Shown here in pieces: positions 42,966-52,262 of a DNA stretch of 64,000 bases (positions are counted from its first letter, which is position 1; every line of letters begins with the position of its first letter). Origin of the DNA: Streptomyces sp. NBC_01497 (GTDB lineage Bacteria > Actinomycetota > Actinomycetes > Streptomycetales > Streptomycetaceae); contig NZ_CP109427.1 of assembly GCF_036250695.1 (NCBI RefSeq), positions 2,604,001 to 2,668,000 of the forward strand, in the 5' to 3' direction. Position numbers and translations under genes: made by a program. The notes beneath the pieces are model-generated. The model was given only the letters and a program-made list of their open reading frames with translations. It was not told the DNA's origin and made no database searches.

Positions 42966-43943
42966 TCAGGACACGGCCAGGGGCCCCAGCCGGGTCTGCG
43001 CGAGATCCAGCCACCGCTCGACGTCGGCGGGGCCGTGGTGCCGGACGGCCCAGTCGGCGAGGCGCAGGCTCATGTGGGCCCACAGGGGCAGCAGGACTGC
43101 GGGAGGCAGCGCGTCGAGCACGGCGTCCAGGCGCTCCACCACGCCCGGTTCGCACTGCAGTCCTTCGAGTCCGAAGCGCAGGGTGACGAGGTCGAGCCGC
43201 CGGTCCCCCCGCCCGGCGCCGTCCCAGTCGACCACTCCGCTCAGCGAGCCGTCGGGGGCGGCGAGCATGTTGCCCGGATGGAAGTCGAAGTGCACGGCGT
43301 CGTCCGGGGGTCCGGGGCCCGCGGCGACGGCACGTACCCGCCGCTCCAGCGCGGCCGTTCGCCGGCTGTGCTCGCGCAGGGGCCCGTGCAGACAGAAGCC
43401 GGGGCCGTCGTCCTGGAGGTGGAGGCCGACCCGCGGGATGTCCGGGCGGCCGGCCAGCCGGCCCGCCATCGACTCGCTGAGTGCGAGCGCCCGGTCGAGG
43501 GCGGTACGGGTGAACCGCCGCACGGCACGGCCGGGCAGCACCTCCTGGACGATCACCGCGGCGTTACCGGTCCGGGCCGCCAATTCGGTTGCGGGGCACG
43601 GGAATCCGTCGCCGCGCAGCAGTTCGCAGACGGCGAGCGGTCCGGCGCGCAGAGCGGCCACGGAGGTGTCCGGCCGCCAGGTGAGCACGGACCGGTGACC
43701 GTCCTGCCACCGCACGTACGCGGCCCCGACCTCCCCGCCGCCGCAGGGCCCCTCGACCGTCAGCCGGACCCCGGTTGCGGCATACACACCCTCGGCCGCA
43801 CGCGCCGCGTCCAGGGGCCGCACCCGCCGCGCGGAGCCCACCCGCTCCCCCGTGTCCGGTCCTCCGGCGGCTCGTTCCCGGGCGTCATCCGCACCGCGAG
43901 GCAGCGCTCGGGACGCGCCGGGCCCGGGGTCGCGAGCGGTCAC
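42966..43943 (-). CDS. Aminoglycoside-phosphotransferase-fold kinase
   Basis: The 325-residue protein has the APH/choline-kinase fold: VIVQEVLPGRAVRRF, the Brenner motif HFDFHPGNML (HxDxxxxN) and VVDWDGAGRGDRRLDLVTL (DxD metal site). It phosphorylates a small molecule or antibiotic; the substrate cannot be predicted, and resistance should not be assumed. GTG 43943 has GAGGAGGTG upstream. Longer frames would run into the nrd regulatory region. It is divergent from nrdAB. Confidence 0.82.
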   Translation of the reverse strand: MTARDPGPGASRALPRGADDARERAAGGPDTGERVGSARRVRPLDAARAAEGVYAATGVRLTVEGPCGGGEVGAAYVRWQDGHRSVLTWRPDTSVAALRAGPLAVCELLRGDGFPCPATELAARTGNAAVIVQEVLPGRAVRRFTRTALDRALALSESMAGRLAGRPDIPRVGLHLQDDGPGFCLHGPLREHSRRTAALERRVRAVAAGPGPPDDAVHFDFHPGNMLAAPDGSLSGVVDWDGAGRGDRRLDLVTLRFGLEGLQCEPGVVERLDAVLDALPPAVLLPLWAHMSLRLADWAVRHHGPADVERWLDLAQTRLGPLAVS

Positions 43944-44013
43944 GGGAAGCACCTCCTCCGGCTCCGAACGATATCCCAGCGGGCCGACGGCACGGCACGC
44001 GAACCGCCACGCG

Positions 44014-44029
44014 ACACAACATCTAGTGG
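44014..44029. promoter_or_regulatory. NrdR-box-like site
   Basis: ACACAACATCTAGTGG matches the NrdR-box pattern ACACWATATATWGTGT at 13 of 16 positions. It sits 3 bases upstream of the nrdA -35 element. NrdR is known to repress nrd operons in Streptomyces. A weaker partner (about half matching) may exist 30 bases downstream over the -10. Confidence 0.65.
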
Positions 44030-44032
44030 TCG

Positions 44033-44060
44033 TTGCGCGCTGCGCCCCCAGATGTATGCT
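44033..44060 (+). promoter_or_regulatory. nrdAB promoter
   Basis: TTGCGC (44033-44038), 16 bases, then TATGCT (44055-44060) place the transcript start near 44067, exactly at the first helix of the riboswitch. Confidence 0.6.
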
Positions 44061-44175
44061 CATGCCGCTGCCGCCGCAGGGGAATCCGGTGTGACTCCGG
44101 AACTGTCCCGCAACGGTGTACGCGGCGTGCCCCGGCACGCCCGCACAAGTCCGAGTACCTGACGGCAGCCGCCCC
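44061..44175 (+). ncRNA. Cobalamin (B12) riboswitch
   Basis: The conserved cobalamin-aptamer blocks are all visible: GCCGCAGGGGAATCCGGTG, TGACTCCGGAACTGTCCCGC, CAACGGTGTACG, and AAGTCCGAGTACCTGACGGC. GCTGCCG near 44068 pairs with CGGCAGC near 44163 as P1. It lies in the leader of nrdAB, 140 bases before the start codon. In S. coelicolor the same arrangement shuts off the class Ia reductase when B12 is available for the class II enzyme. The nrdA ribosome site (GAGGAGAGCTCTC) is self-complementary and could be the controlled element. Confidence 0.95.
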
Positions 44176-44317
44176 GGCGCGGTGCCGGGGCCGCCAAGGA
44201 CGTCCGGGTCTCGTGGAGCGGGCCGGTGGACGCGGTGGTGCCCTGCCCTGCCCGGGCCGGTGCCCCCGTCGCCGCGCCCTGCCTCGCCTGGCCCGCCCAG
44301 CGAGGAGAGCTCTCAGC

Positions 44318-46705
44318 GTGACCATCGCACCCGCGGAACCCGTCTCAGCGCGACTGCTGAGGATCCTCGGCGACCTCAGCGCCGACCTGCCCGATGTCGA
44401 GCCCGGGCGGGTGGCCGCCGCCGCGCTGCGCGGCCGCAGCGCCCGCGCCGACTCGGCCGAACTGCGGGGCCTCGCGACCGAGGCCGCCGCCGGGCTGATC
44501 CCCGAGGACCCGGCGTACGGCCGCCTCGCGGCCCGGCTGCTGGCGCGCGCCGTGACGGAGGAAGCGGCGGGCGAGGGCGCCGTGTCGTTCTCGGCGTCGA
44601 TCGCGGTCGGCCTGCGCGAGGGGCTGATCGGGGACCGTACCGCCGCGTTCGTCGCCGCCCACCGGGTGGCGCTGGACGCGTTGGTGGACCCGGACGCGGA
44701 CGACGGTTTCGAGTACTTCGGCCTGCGGACCGTGTACACGCGCTACGTGCTGCGCCATCCGACGACGCGCCGGGTGATCGAGACGCCCCAGCACTTCCTG
44801 CTGCGGGTGGCGGCCGGGCTCGCCCGGGACACCTCCGAGGCGGCGCTCGCCGAAGTCGCGGAGCTGTACCGGCTGATGTCGCGCCGGGAGTACCTGCCGT
44901 CCTCCCCCACGCTGTTCAACTCCGGCACCAGCCACCCGCAGATGTCGTCGTGCTACCTGCTGGACTCGCCGCTGGACGAACTGGACTCGATCTACACCCG
45001 ATACCACCAGGTGGCCCGGCTCTCGAAGCACTCCGGCGGCATCGGGCTGCCGTTCTCGCGGGTGCGGGCGCGTGGTTCGCTGATCCGGGGCACCAACGGG
45101 CTGTCGAACGGCATCGTCCCGTTCCTGCGGACCCTGGACGCCTCCGTCGCCGCCGTGAACCAGGGCGGCCGGCGCAAGGGCGCCGCCGCCGTCTACCTGG
45201 AGACGTGGCACGCCGACATCGAGGAGTTCCTCGAACTGCGGGACAACACCGGTGAGGAGGCCCGCCGCACCCACAACCTGAACCTGGCGCACTGGATCCC
45301 GGACGCGTTCATGCGCCGGGTCGCCGCCGACGAGGACTGGTCGCTGTTCTCGCCGTCCGACGTGCCGGAGCTGACCGACCTGTGGGGCGATGCCTTCGAC
45401 GCGGCGTACCTGGCCGCCGAGCAGGCCGGTCTCGCCCGCAAGTCGCTGCCCGCGCGGGAGTTGTACGGCCGGATGATGCGCACCCTCGCGCAGACCGGCA
45501 ACGGCTGGCTGACCTTCAAGGACACCGCGAACCGCACCGCCAACCAGACGGCGGAGCCGGGCCGGGTCATCCACTCCTCGAACCTGTGCACCGAGATCCT
45601 CGAAGTCACGGACGACTCCGAGACCGCCGTGTGCAACCTCGGCTCGGTCAACCTGGGCGCGTTCGTCGCGAGCGGCCCTTACGCCGGGGTGGACACGGCC
45701 CTGGACTGGGTGCGTCTCGACGCGGCCGTCCGCGTCGCCGTGCGCTTCCTCGACCGCGTCGTTGACCGGAACTTCTACCCGACCGAGGAGGCCGGGCGGT
45801 CCAACTCCCGCTGGCGGCCGGTCGCCCTGGGCGTGATGGGCCTGCAGGACGTGTTCTTCACCCTGCGGCTGCCGTTCGACTCGGACCCGGCCCGGGAACT
45901 GTCGACCCGGATCGCGGAGCGGATCATGCTCACCGCGTACGAGATGTCCTGCGACCTCGCCGCGGCGGACGGTCCGTTGCCCGCCTGGCGGGAGACCCGC
46001 GCGGCGCGCGGTGTGCTGCACCCGGACCACTACGCCACCACGCACCACTGGCCCGAGCGGTGGCAGGCGCTGCGTGCCCGCGTCGCGACGACCGGGATGC
46101 GCAACGCGCTGCTGCTCGCGATCGCCCCGACCGCGACCATCGCGTCGATCGCGGGCGCCTACGAGTGCATCGAGCCGCAAGTCTCCAACCTGTTCAAGCG
46201 CGAGACGCTGTCGGGCGAGTTCCTCCAGGTCAACCCGTACCTGGTGGCCGATCTCAAACGGCTAGGGCTGTGGAGTGCGGCGACCCGGCAGGAACTGCGC
46301 GACGCCAACGGCTCGGTGGCGGGCGTCCAGGGGGTGCCCGCCGGACTGCGGGCGCTGTACCGCACGGCGTGGGAGCTGCCGCAGCGGGCGCTGATCGACC
46401 TGGCGGCGGCCCGTACGCCCTACCTCGACCAGGCCCAGTCGCTGAACCTGTTCCTGGAGACACCGACCATCGGCAAACTCAGCTCGATGTACGCGTACGC
46501 CTGGCGGCAGGGCCTGAAGACGACCTACTACCTACGCTCGCGCCCGGCGACCCGCATCGCGGGCGCGGCCACGGCCCGCGCCACCACCGCTTCCGTACCG
46601 CCGCAGACGGCCCCCGGCCCGGTTCCCGCGCTCGCGCCCGTCGCCGATCAGGACGCCGTCGCCTGCTCCCTCGAAAACCCCGAATCCTGCGAGGCATGCC
46701 AGTGA
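44318..46705 (+). CDS. nrdA: Ribonucleotide reductase class Ia, large subunit
   Basis: The 795-residue catalytic subunit reduces ribonucleoside diphosphates aerobically. Visible are an N-terminal ATP-cone-like region, QMSSCYLLDSPLDELDSIY (redox Cys), HSSNLCTEILEV (Asn, thiyl-radical Cys, Glu), TAVCNLGSVNLGAF (second redox Cys), TYYLRSRPA (radical-transfer Tyr pair) and the C-terminal shuttle CSLENPESCEACQ. GTG 44318 has GAGGAG 10 bases upstream. It follows the riboswitch and overlaps nrdB by 4 bases. Confidence 0.97.
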   Translation: MTIAPAEPVSARLLRILGDLSADLPDVEPGRVAAAALRGRSARADSAELRGLATEAAAGLIPEDPAYGRLAARLLARAVTEEAAGEGAVSFSASIAVGLREGLIGDRTAAFVAAHRVALDALVDPDADDGFEYFGLRTVYTRYVLRHPTTRRVIETPQHFLLRVAAGLARDTSEAALAEVAELYRLMSRREYLPSSPTLFNSGTSHPQMSSCYLLDSPLDELDSIYTRYHQVARLSKHSGGIGLPFSRVRARGSLIRGTNGLSNGIVPFLRTLDASVAAVNQGGRRKGAAAVYLETWHADIEEFLELRDNTGEEARRTHNLNLAHWIPDAFMRRVAADEDWSLFSPSDVPELTDLWGDAFDAAYLAAEQAGLARKSLPARELYGRMMRTLAQTGNGWLTFKDTANRTANQTAEPGRVIHSSNLCTEILEVTDDSETAVCNLGSVNLGAFVASGPYAGVDTALDWVRLDAAVRVAVRFLDRVVDRNFYPTEEAGRSNSRWRPVALGVMGLQDVFFTLRLPFDSDPARELSTRIAERIMLTAYEMSCDLAAADGPLPAWRETRAARGVLHPDHYATTHHWPERWQALRARVATTGMRNALLLAIAPTATIASIAGAYECIEPQVSNLFKRETLSGEFLQVNPYLVADLKRLGLWSAATRQELRDANGSVAGVQGVPAGLRALYRTAWELPQRALIDLAAARTPYLDQAQSLNLFLETPTIGKLSSMYAYAWRQGLKTTYYLRSRPATRIAGAATARATTASVPPQTAPGPVPALAPVADQDAVACSLENPESCEACQ

Positions 46706-47778
46706 ATCCCCCCGCCACACCCGCCACCACCGCCACGGGCCCGGCCGGCCCCGCCGGATCGCCGGCGGCCCCGCGCAGGGGCAACCTCCTCGATCCCGGG
46801 TTCGAGCTGACCCTGCGGCCGATGCGCTACCCCGACTTCTACGACCGCTACCGCGACGCGATCAAGAACACATGGACCGTGGAGGAGGTCGACCTGCACT
46901 CCGACGTGGCCGACCTGGCGAAGCTCTCCCCCGCCGAGCAGCACATGATCGGCCGCCTCGTCGCGTTCTTCGCCACGGGCGACTCGATCGTCTCCAACAA
47001 CCTCGTGCTGACCCTCTACAAGCACATCAACTCGCCCGAGGCGCGCCTGTACCTGTCCCGGCAGCTGTTCGAGGAGGCGGTGCACGTGCAGTTCTACCTG
47101 ACGCTGCTGGACACGTACCTGCCCGATCCGCAGGACCGTACGGCGGCCTTCGCCGCGGTCGAGAACATCCCCTCCATCCGCGAGAAGGCGCGGTTCTGCT
47201 TCGAGTGGATGGACGCGGTGGAGAAGCTGGACCGGCTGGAGAGCAGGGCCGACCGCCGTCGCTTCCTGCTGAACCTGATCTGCTTCGCCGCGTGCATCGA
47301 GGGCCTCTTCTTCTACGGGGCCTTCGCGTACGTCTACTGGTTCCGCAGCCGCGGTCTCCTGCACGGCCTGGCGACCGGCACCAACTGGGTCTTCCGCGAC
47401 GAGACGATGCACATGAGCTTCGCCTTCGACGTCGTCGACACCGTCCGCGCCCAGGAGCCGGACCTCTTCGACGACGAACTCCAGGAGCAGGTGACCGCCA
47501 TGCTGCGGGCGGCCGTCGAGGCCGAGCTGCAGTTCGGTCGCGACCTGTGCGGCGAGGGCCTGCCGGGCATGAACACCGACTCGATGCGGCAGTACCTGGA
47601 GTGTGTCGCCGACCAGCGCCTTGAGCGGCTGGGCTTCGCGCCGGTGTACGGCTCCGAGAACCCGTTCTCCTTCATGGAGCTCCAGGGCGTCCAGGAGCTG
47701 ACGAACTTCTTCGAGCGCCGTCCGTCGGCGTACCAGGTCGCGGTGGAGGGTTCGGTCGACCTCGACGAGGATTTCTGA
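46702..47778 (+). CDS. nrdB: Ribonucleotide reductase class Ia, radical subunit
   Basis: The 358-residue di-iron subunit has ligands in FATGDSIVSNN (Asp), LFEEAVHVQFYLTLLDTY (Glu, His and the radical Tyr four residues after His), and NWVFRDETMHMSFAFD (Glu, His). The C-terminal tail VEGSVDLDEDF binds NrdA. GTG 46702 is preferred: GAGG lies 7 bases upstream and it overlaps the nrdA TGA (GTGA). ATG 46696 would leave no room for a ribosome site. The Ala/Pro/Thr-rich N-terminal tail of 25 residues is unconserved. Confidence 0.97.
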   Translation: MNPPATPATTATGPAGPAGSPAAPRRGNLLDPGFELTLRPMRYPDFYDRYRDAIKNTWTVEEVDLHSDVADLAKLSPAEQHMIGRLVAFFATGDSIVSNNLVLTLYKHINSPEARLYLSRQLFEEAVHVQFYLTLLDTYLPDPQDRTAAFAAVENIPSIREKARFCFEWMDAVEKLDRLESRADRRRFLLNLICFAACIEGLFFYGAFAYVYWFRSRGLLHGLATGTNWVFRDETMHMSFAFDVVDTVRAQEPDLFDDELQEQVTAMLRAAVEAELQFGRDLCGEGLPGMNTDSMRQYLECVADQRLERLGFAPVYGSENPFSFMELQGVQELTNFFERRPSAYQVAVEGSVDLDEDF

Positions 47779-47846
47779 CCGTCCGTTCCGAACGGGTCGA
47801 CCGAACGTCACTGATGAGAGCCGGTCCGCCTGGGCGGGGCGGTGGG

Positions 47847-47872
47847 AGCCGGGCCGCCCGGGCGGCCCGGCT
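47847..47872 (+). terminator. 26-bp palindrome after nrdB
   Basis: AGCCGGGCCGCC and its complement flank a central CG, 69 bases past the nrdB stop. It is a likely terminator; the rest of the 416-base gap to the protease gene (47779-48194) shows no gene. Confidence 0.7.
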
Positions 47873-48194
47873 GCCGTCACGCGGCCGCTCCCGTGCCGCC
47901 AATACCCTTTCCAATTCCCGTCCATGGAGCGGCAAAGTTCTGCCAGCACGGCTGTTCGAGGCCGCCGGGTCCGGCTACGTTCTGGCCGTCCCGCCGAGTC
48001 GCCACCCAGCGGCACGGCAGGACGACTGAATTGGCATGTCCATGACGCATATGGACCGGTCTCCCGACGGTTCGCGCTACGCGCGTCACGAGCCTGCCCT
48101 TCAGAGCGCCGAGAACCCTCATTTCCGGCTGTGGCACCGCGGCCCCACCCGGGCCTCGCGGTACCGGCCTCGAATCGATGGAGGCGACACCCCC

Positions 48195-50282
48195 ATGCGT
48201 TCCCAGCGCCCGATACCCTCAGGCAGACCCGCCCGGAGCCTGCGAAGACTCCTCACCAGGGCCCTTCCGGCCCTCGCCCTCGGCCTCGCCGGCTTCGCGG
48301 CGGCCCCGGCCGCCGGCGCGCAGCCCGCACCGGCTCCCCAGGTCTCCCAGGTTTCCCAGACCACCCAGAACGCCAGGGCCCTGACCGACCCCGCCCGGCA
48401 GGCGGTGCACGCGACCGGCACGCCCGGCCAGAAGGTCGCGACCGAGCACCTGTGCGCGGAGGCCACCCGGCCCGGCACGATGTCCTGCTTCGCGCAGCGC
48501 AGGACCGACATCGCCCAGAAGCTCGCCGCCGCGGTCTCCCCGAACGCGGTGTCCGGCCTGAGCCCGGCCAACCTGCACAGCGCCTACAACCTGCCCTCGA
48601 CCGGTGGCTCCGGTCTGACCGTCGCCCTCGTCGACGCGTACAACGACCCCAACGCCGCCTCCGACCTGGCGACGTACCGCTCGCAGTTCGGCCTGTCCGC
48701 CTGCACGGTCGCCAACGGCTGCTTCAAGCAGGTCAGCCAGACCGGTTCGACCACCTCGCTGCCGACGAACGACAGCGGCTGGGCCGGCGAGGAAGCGCTC
48801 GACATCGACATGGTCAGCGCGATCTGCCCGAACTGCAAGATCATTCTGGTCGAGGCCAACTCGCCGACCGACGCCAACCTCGGCGCGGCGGAGAACGAAG
48901 CGGTCGCGCTCGGCGCGAAGTTCGTCTCCAACAGCTGGGGCGGCGACGAGTCCTCCTCGCAGACCGGCGAGGACACCTCGTACTTCAAGCACCCGGGCGT
49001 CGCGATCACCGTCTCCTCGGGTGACGAGGCCTACGGTGCCGAGTACCCGGCCACGTCCCAGTACGTGACCGCCGTCGGGGGCACCGCGCTGACCACCTCG
49101 TCCAGCACCCGCGGCTGGAGCGAGTCGGTCTGGAAGACCAACAGCACCGAGGGCACCGGCTCCGGCTGCTCCGCGTACGACGCGAAGCCCACCTGGCAGA
49201 CCGACACCGGCTGCTCGCGGCGTATGGAGTCCGACGTCTCCGCGGTCGCCGACCCCGCCACCGGCGTGGCGGTCTACGACACCTACGGCGGCTCCGGCTG
49301 GGCGGTCTACGGCGGCACCAGTGCCTCGTCCCCGATCATCGCCGGTGTCTACGCGCTGGCCGGCACCCCCGGCTCCGCCGACTACCCGGCGAAGTACCCG
49401 TACACCCACACGTCGAACCTGAACGACGTGACGAGCGGCAACAACGGCTCCTGCTCCCCCTCGTACTTCTGCACCGCGGGCAGCGGCTACGACGGCCCGA
49501 CCGGCTGGGGCACCCCCAACGGCACGGCCGCCTTCACCGCCGGCACGAGCACCGGCGGCACCGTGAGCGTCACCAGCCCCGGCAACCAGTCCACGACGAC
49601 GGGCAGTTCGGTGAGCCTGCAGATCGCGGCCAGCGACAGCACGGGCGCGGCCCTCACCTACAGCGCGACCGGCCTGCCGACCGGACTGTCGGTCAACGCC
49701 TCGACCGGACTGATCTCCGGCACGGCGAGCACCGCGGGCACCTACGCCGTCACCGTCACCGCGAAGGACAGCACGGGCGCCTCCGGTTCGGCCTCGTTCA
49801 CCTGGACCGTGAGCACCTCCGGCGGCGGCTGCACCTCGGCGCAGCTGCTCGCGAACCCGGGCTTCGAGTCGGGCAACACCTCGTGGACCGCGTCGAGCGG
49901 CGTCATCACGACCGACTCCGGTGAGGCGGCGCACGCCGGCTCCTACAAGGCCTGGCTGGACGGCTACGGCGCCACGCACACCGACACGGTGTCCCAGTCG
50001 GTGAGAATCCCCGCGGGCTGCACGGCCAAGTTCACCTTCTACCTGCACGTCGACACGTCGGAGACCAGCACCAGCACGGCCTACGACAAGCTCACCGTCA
50101 CCGCCGGCTCCAGCACGCTGGCGACCTACTCCAACCTCAACAAGGCCACGGGTTACACGCAGAAGACCTTTGACCTGTCCTCCTTCGCCGGTTCCACCGT
50201 CACGCTGAAGTTCAGCGGCGTCGAGGACTCCTCGCTGCAGACCAGCTTCGTCGTGGACGACACCGCCCTGACGACCGGCTGA
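48195..50282 (+). CDS. Secreted sedolisin-family (S53) serine-carboxyl protease with C-terminal Ig-like and binding domains
   Basis: The 695-residue precursor has a twin-Arg/basic signal ([29 protein letters not shown]). Sedolisin motifs follow: [20 protein letters not shown] (catalytic Glu and Asp), [24 protein letters not shown], and [13 protein letters not shown] with the nucleophile Ser (G replaces the usual first S of SGTSAS). GWGTPNG ends the catalytic part. An Ig-like putative-He_PIG domain ([17 protein letters not shown]) and a galactose-binding-like module ([15 protein letters not shown]) follow. It acts outside the cell. GGAGG supports ATG 48195. Confidence 0.92.
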   Translation: MRSQRPIPSGRPARSLRRLLTRALPALALGLAGFAAAPAAGAQPAPAPQVSQVSQTTQNARALTDPARQAVHATGTPGQKVATEHLCAEATRPGTMSCFAQRRTDIAQKLAAAVSPNAVSGLSPANLHSAYNLPSTGGSGLTVALVDAYNDPNAASDLATYRSQFGLSACTVANGCFKQVSQTGSTTSLPTNDSGWAGEEALDIDMVSAICPNCKIILVEANSPTDANLGAAENEAVALGAKFVSNSWGGDESSSQTGEDTSYFKHPGVAITVSSGDEAYGAEYPATSQYVTAVGGTALTTSSSTRGWSESVWKTNSTEGTGSGCSAYDAKPTWQTDTGCSRRMESDVSAVADPATGVAVYDTYGGSGWAVYGGTSASSPIIAGVYALAGTPGSADYPAKYPYTHTSNLNDVTSGNNGSCSPSYFCTAGSGYDGPTGWGTPNGTAAFTAGTSTGGTVSVTSPGNQSTTTGSSVSLQIAASDSTGAALTYSATGLPTGLSVNASTGLISGTASTAGTYAVTVTAKDSTGASGSASFTWTVSTSGGGCTSAQLLANPGFESGNTSWTASSGVITTDSGEAAHAGSYKAWLDGYGATHTDTVSQSVRIPAGCTAKFTFYLHVDTSETSTSTAYDKLTVTAGSSTLATYSNLNKATGYTQKTFDLSSFAGSTVTLKFSGVEDSSLQTSFVVDDTALTTG

Positions 50283-50287
50283 GCCAG

Positions 50288-50325
50288 GAGGGGGCCCCGG
50301 CCGCAGCGGCGGCCGGGGCCCCCTC
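50288..50325 (+). terminator. Hairpin terminator after the protease gene
   Basis: A perfect 17-bp stem GAGGGGGCCCCGGCCGC with a 4-base AGCG loop begins 5 bases after the stop codon. Confidence 0.9.
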
Positions 50326-50394
50326 ACGCGTCACGCGGGCCCGATGGATCCTGATCCACCGGTGGCACGTCCCACCCGCAAGGAGGCCACCCCC

Positions 50395-50958
50395 ATGCGT
50401 CGAACGACCTGCGCCAGGACCATCGCCCTCACGGCTCTGACCCTGCTCCTCGCGGGCTGTGGAACACCGGGCGGAAGTGAGGCGGGCAGCAGCGGCACCG
50501 CATCACCGTCGTCCCCGGGACCGCCCGCGTCATCGCCCCTGCCTTCACCGCCCTCTTCGTCGTCACCGCCCCCTTCGCCGTCACCGTCGTCCGCGCCCCC
50601 GACACCGCCACCGTCCTCGTCCCCGCCCGGCCGGGGCTGCGCGACGGCGCAGCGGGAACTCGGGGCGGCCGACACCGGTCATACCTTCTGCCTGGCGGCC
50701 GGGGACACGATCCGCGTCTTGCTGGACGGCACCACTCCCAGGCCCTGGCAGCCCGTCACGCGTGACGGCAGCGGCCTGGAGCCGACCAGCGGCGGCATCG
50801 TCCACCGGGCGGGGGACGCGTCCGCCGCCTACCGGGCCGTGTCGGCCGGGACGGTCCGGCTGACCTCGTCCCGCCCGTTGTGCCCGCACGAGCCGGGCCG
50901 GATCTCCTGCGGGGGACTTCAGGAGTGGACCGTCACGGTGGTCGTGACGAGGGCCTGA
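50395..50958 (+). CDS. Lipoprotein with Pro/Ser-rich stalk
   Basis: The 187-residue precursor has a signal peptide with lipobox LLLAGC (Cys22). About 60 residues made almost only of Pro and Ser follow, then a 100-residue beta-rich domain (CATAQRELGAADTG, FCLAAGDTIRVLLDG, Cys pair near the end CPHEPGRISC). It should be anchored outside the membrane with the domain held away by the stalk. The globular domain is not recognised. AGGAGG precedes the ATG. Its last 40 bases overlap the small membrane gene on the other strand. Confidence 0.8.
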   Translation: MRRTTCARTIALTALTLLLAGCGTPGGSEAGSSGTASPSSPGPPASSPLPSPPSSSSPPPSPSPSSAPPTPPPSSSPPGRGCATAQRELGAADTGHTFCLAAGDTIRVLLDGTTPRPWQPVTRDGSGLEPTSGGIVHRAGDASAAYRAVSAGTVRLTSSRPLCPHEPGRISCGGLQEWTVTVVVTRA

Positions 50959-51116
50959 GTCCGCGGTGGCCGCCCGGCGTCCTGACGGGCGGCGGCCCTG
51001 AGCTGACGGTCCACCCGCCGCTCGTGGGCGAGTCCGAACAGGGACGGGAGCGCCACGAGCACGAAGATCCCGAGGTCGATGAGGATGCCGAGGAAGTTGT
51101 CCACAGTTGCGTTCAT
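50919..51116 (-). CDS. Small single-TM protein
   Basis: The 65-residue frame starts MNATVDNFLGILIDLG with one TM segment (GILIDLGIFVLVALPSLFGLA). A basic tail (HERRVDRQLRAAARQ) follows, then a Thr/Val-rich end. It is a plausible small membrane protein but has no recognised family, and no ribosome site is evident; GTG 51122 is an alternative start. It is divergent from the AraC regulator and overlaps the lipoprotein 3' end. Confidence 0.5.
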   Translation of the reverse strand: MNATVDNFLGILIDLGIFVLVALPSLFGLAHERRVDRQLRAAARQDAGRPPRTQALVTTTVTVHS

Positions 51117-51153
51117 GAACACCAGTGTTCCGCCGCTGACTCCTTACCGTCAG

Positions 51154-51167
51154 TGGCAGAACTGCCG
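51154..51167. promoter_or_regulatory. Palindrome upstream of the AraC regulator
   Basis: TGGCAG-AA-CTGCCG is a 5+5 inverted repeat centred 50 bases before the AraC start, followed by a second ACTGCC...GTGCAC half-copy. It may be the regulator's own binding site. Confidence 0.45.
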
Positions 51168-51209
51168 TGCACCATCGCATTACTGCCATCGTCGTGCACA
51201 CTGGTGGGC

Positions 51210-52214
51210 ATGCTGAACAACGTGGCCGCCGTCCTGCTCGACGGCGTGCACCCCTTCGAACTCGGCGTCGTGTGCGAGGTGTTCGGCCTCGACCGCAGCG
51301 ACGAGGGGCTTCCCGTCTACGAGTTCGCGGTGGCGTCAGCCGAGGGCCCGACACTCTCCACCCACTGCGGCTTCACCATCGGGAACCTGCACGGCCTCGA
51401 CCGGCTCGACGCCGCTGACCTGATCTGCGTGCCCGCGGGCAACGACTACACGCGCCGCACGTTCCCGCCGCAGCTGCTGGACGCGCTGCGCCGGGCCGTG
51501 GACCGGGGCGCCTGGGTCCTGAGCGTCTGCACGGGCGTCTTCGCCCTCGGCGCGGCGGGCCTGCTCGACGGCCGCCGCTGCTCGGTGCACTGGCGGCAGG
51601 CGGACGAGCTGCGACTGGCCCACCCGCGCGCCGACGTCCAGCCGGACGTGCTCTACGTGGCGGACGGCCCGGTCATCACCTCGGCGGGCACCGCCGCGGG
51701 CATCGACGCCTGTCTCGAACTCGTCCGCCTCGAACACGGGCCCAAGGTGGCCAACGCCATCGCCCGCCGCATGGTGGTCCCGCCCCATCGCGACGGCGGC
51801 CAGGCGCAGTTCATCGAGCGGCCGGTGCCGAGGAACAGTTGCGACACGGTCGGCGGGGTGCTGGCGTGGATGGAGCGCCATCTGGACCGGGAGATCACCG
51901 TCGAGCAGCTGGCGGAGCGGGCGCACATGGCGCCGCGCACCTTCGCCCGTCGCTTCCAGCAGGAGACGGGCACCACGCCGTACCGCTGGCTGCTGCGCCA
52001 ACGGGTGCTGCTGGCACAGGAGTTGCTGGAGGGTACGGAAGAGACGGTGGACGCGGTGGCGGGCCGGGCCGGCTTCGGCAACGCGGCGACACTGCGCCAC
52101 CACTTCCTGCGGACCCTGAGCACGACCCCGCACGCCTACCGGCGCACGTTCCGCGGCGCGGACGCGCCGGACGGCACCCGGCCCGTCGCCGGCCGAACGC
52201 CCCAACGGGCCTGA
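51210..52214 (+). CDS. AraC-family regulator with DJ-1/PfpI-like domain (NrdS candidate)
   Basis: The 334-residue protein has an N-terminal GATase1/DJ-1-like domain (VAAVLLDGVHPFELGVVCEVFG, nucleophile-elbow LSVCTGVFALGAAGLLDGR, SAGTAAGIDACLEL). A C-terminal AraC DNA-binding domain (LDREITVEQLAERAHMAPRTFARRFQQETG, DAVAGRAGFGNAATLRHHF) follows. In S. coelicolor the nrdABS operon ends with an AraC-like gene, nrdS. Here nrdB is followed by 3.4 kb of other genes and then this one, so it may be that nrdS; identity needs a sequence comparison. Confidence 0.88.
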   Translation: MLNNVAAVLLDGVHPFELGVVCEVFGLDRSDEGLPVYEFAVASAEGPTLSTHCGFTIGNLHGLDRLDAADLICVPAGNDYTRRTFPPQLLDALRRAVDRGAWVLSVCTGVFALGAAGLLDGRRCSVHWRQADELRLAHPRADVQPDVLYVADGPVITSAGTAAGIDACLELVRLEHGPKVANAIARRMVVPPHRDGGQAQFIERPVPRNSCDTVGGVLAWMERHLDREITVEQLAERAHMAPRTFARRFQQETGTTPYRWLLRQRVLLAQELLEGTEETVDAVAGRAGFGNAATLRHHFLRTLSTTPHAYRRTFRGADAPDGTRPVAGRTPQRA

Positions 52215-52262
52215 GCGCCGGACCGGTTGCCCGGCGTTCACCCCGGGCGCCGGCCGGCCGCG

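Noticed and set aside
44044..44059. Second NrdR box
   Set aside because: Only about half of the positions match, so it is not listed as a feature.
46696..46698. ATG as the nrdB start
   Set aside because: The GAGG ribosome site is 1 base before it; GTG 46702 has proper spacing.
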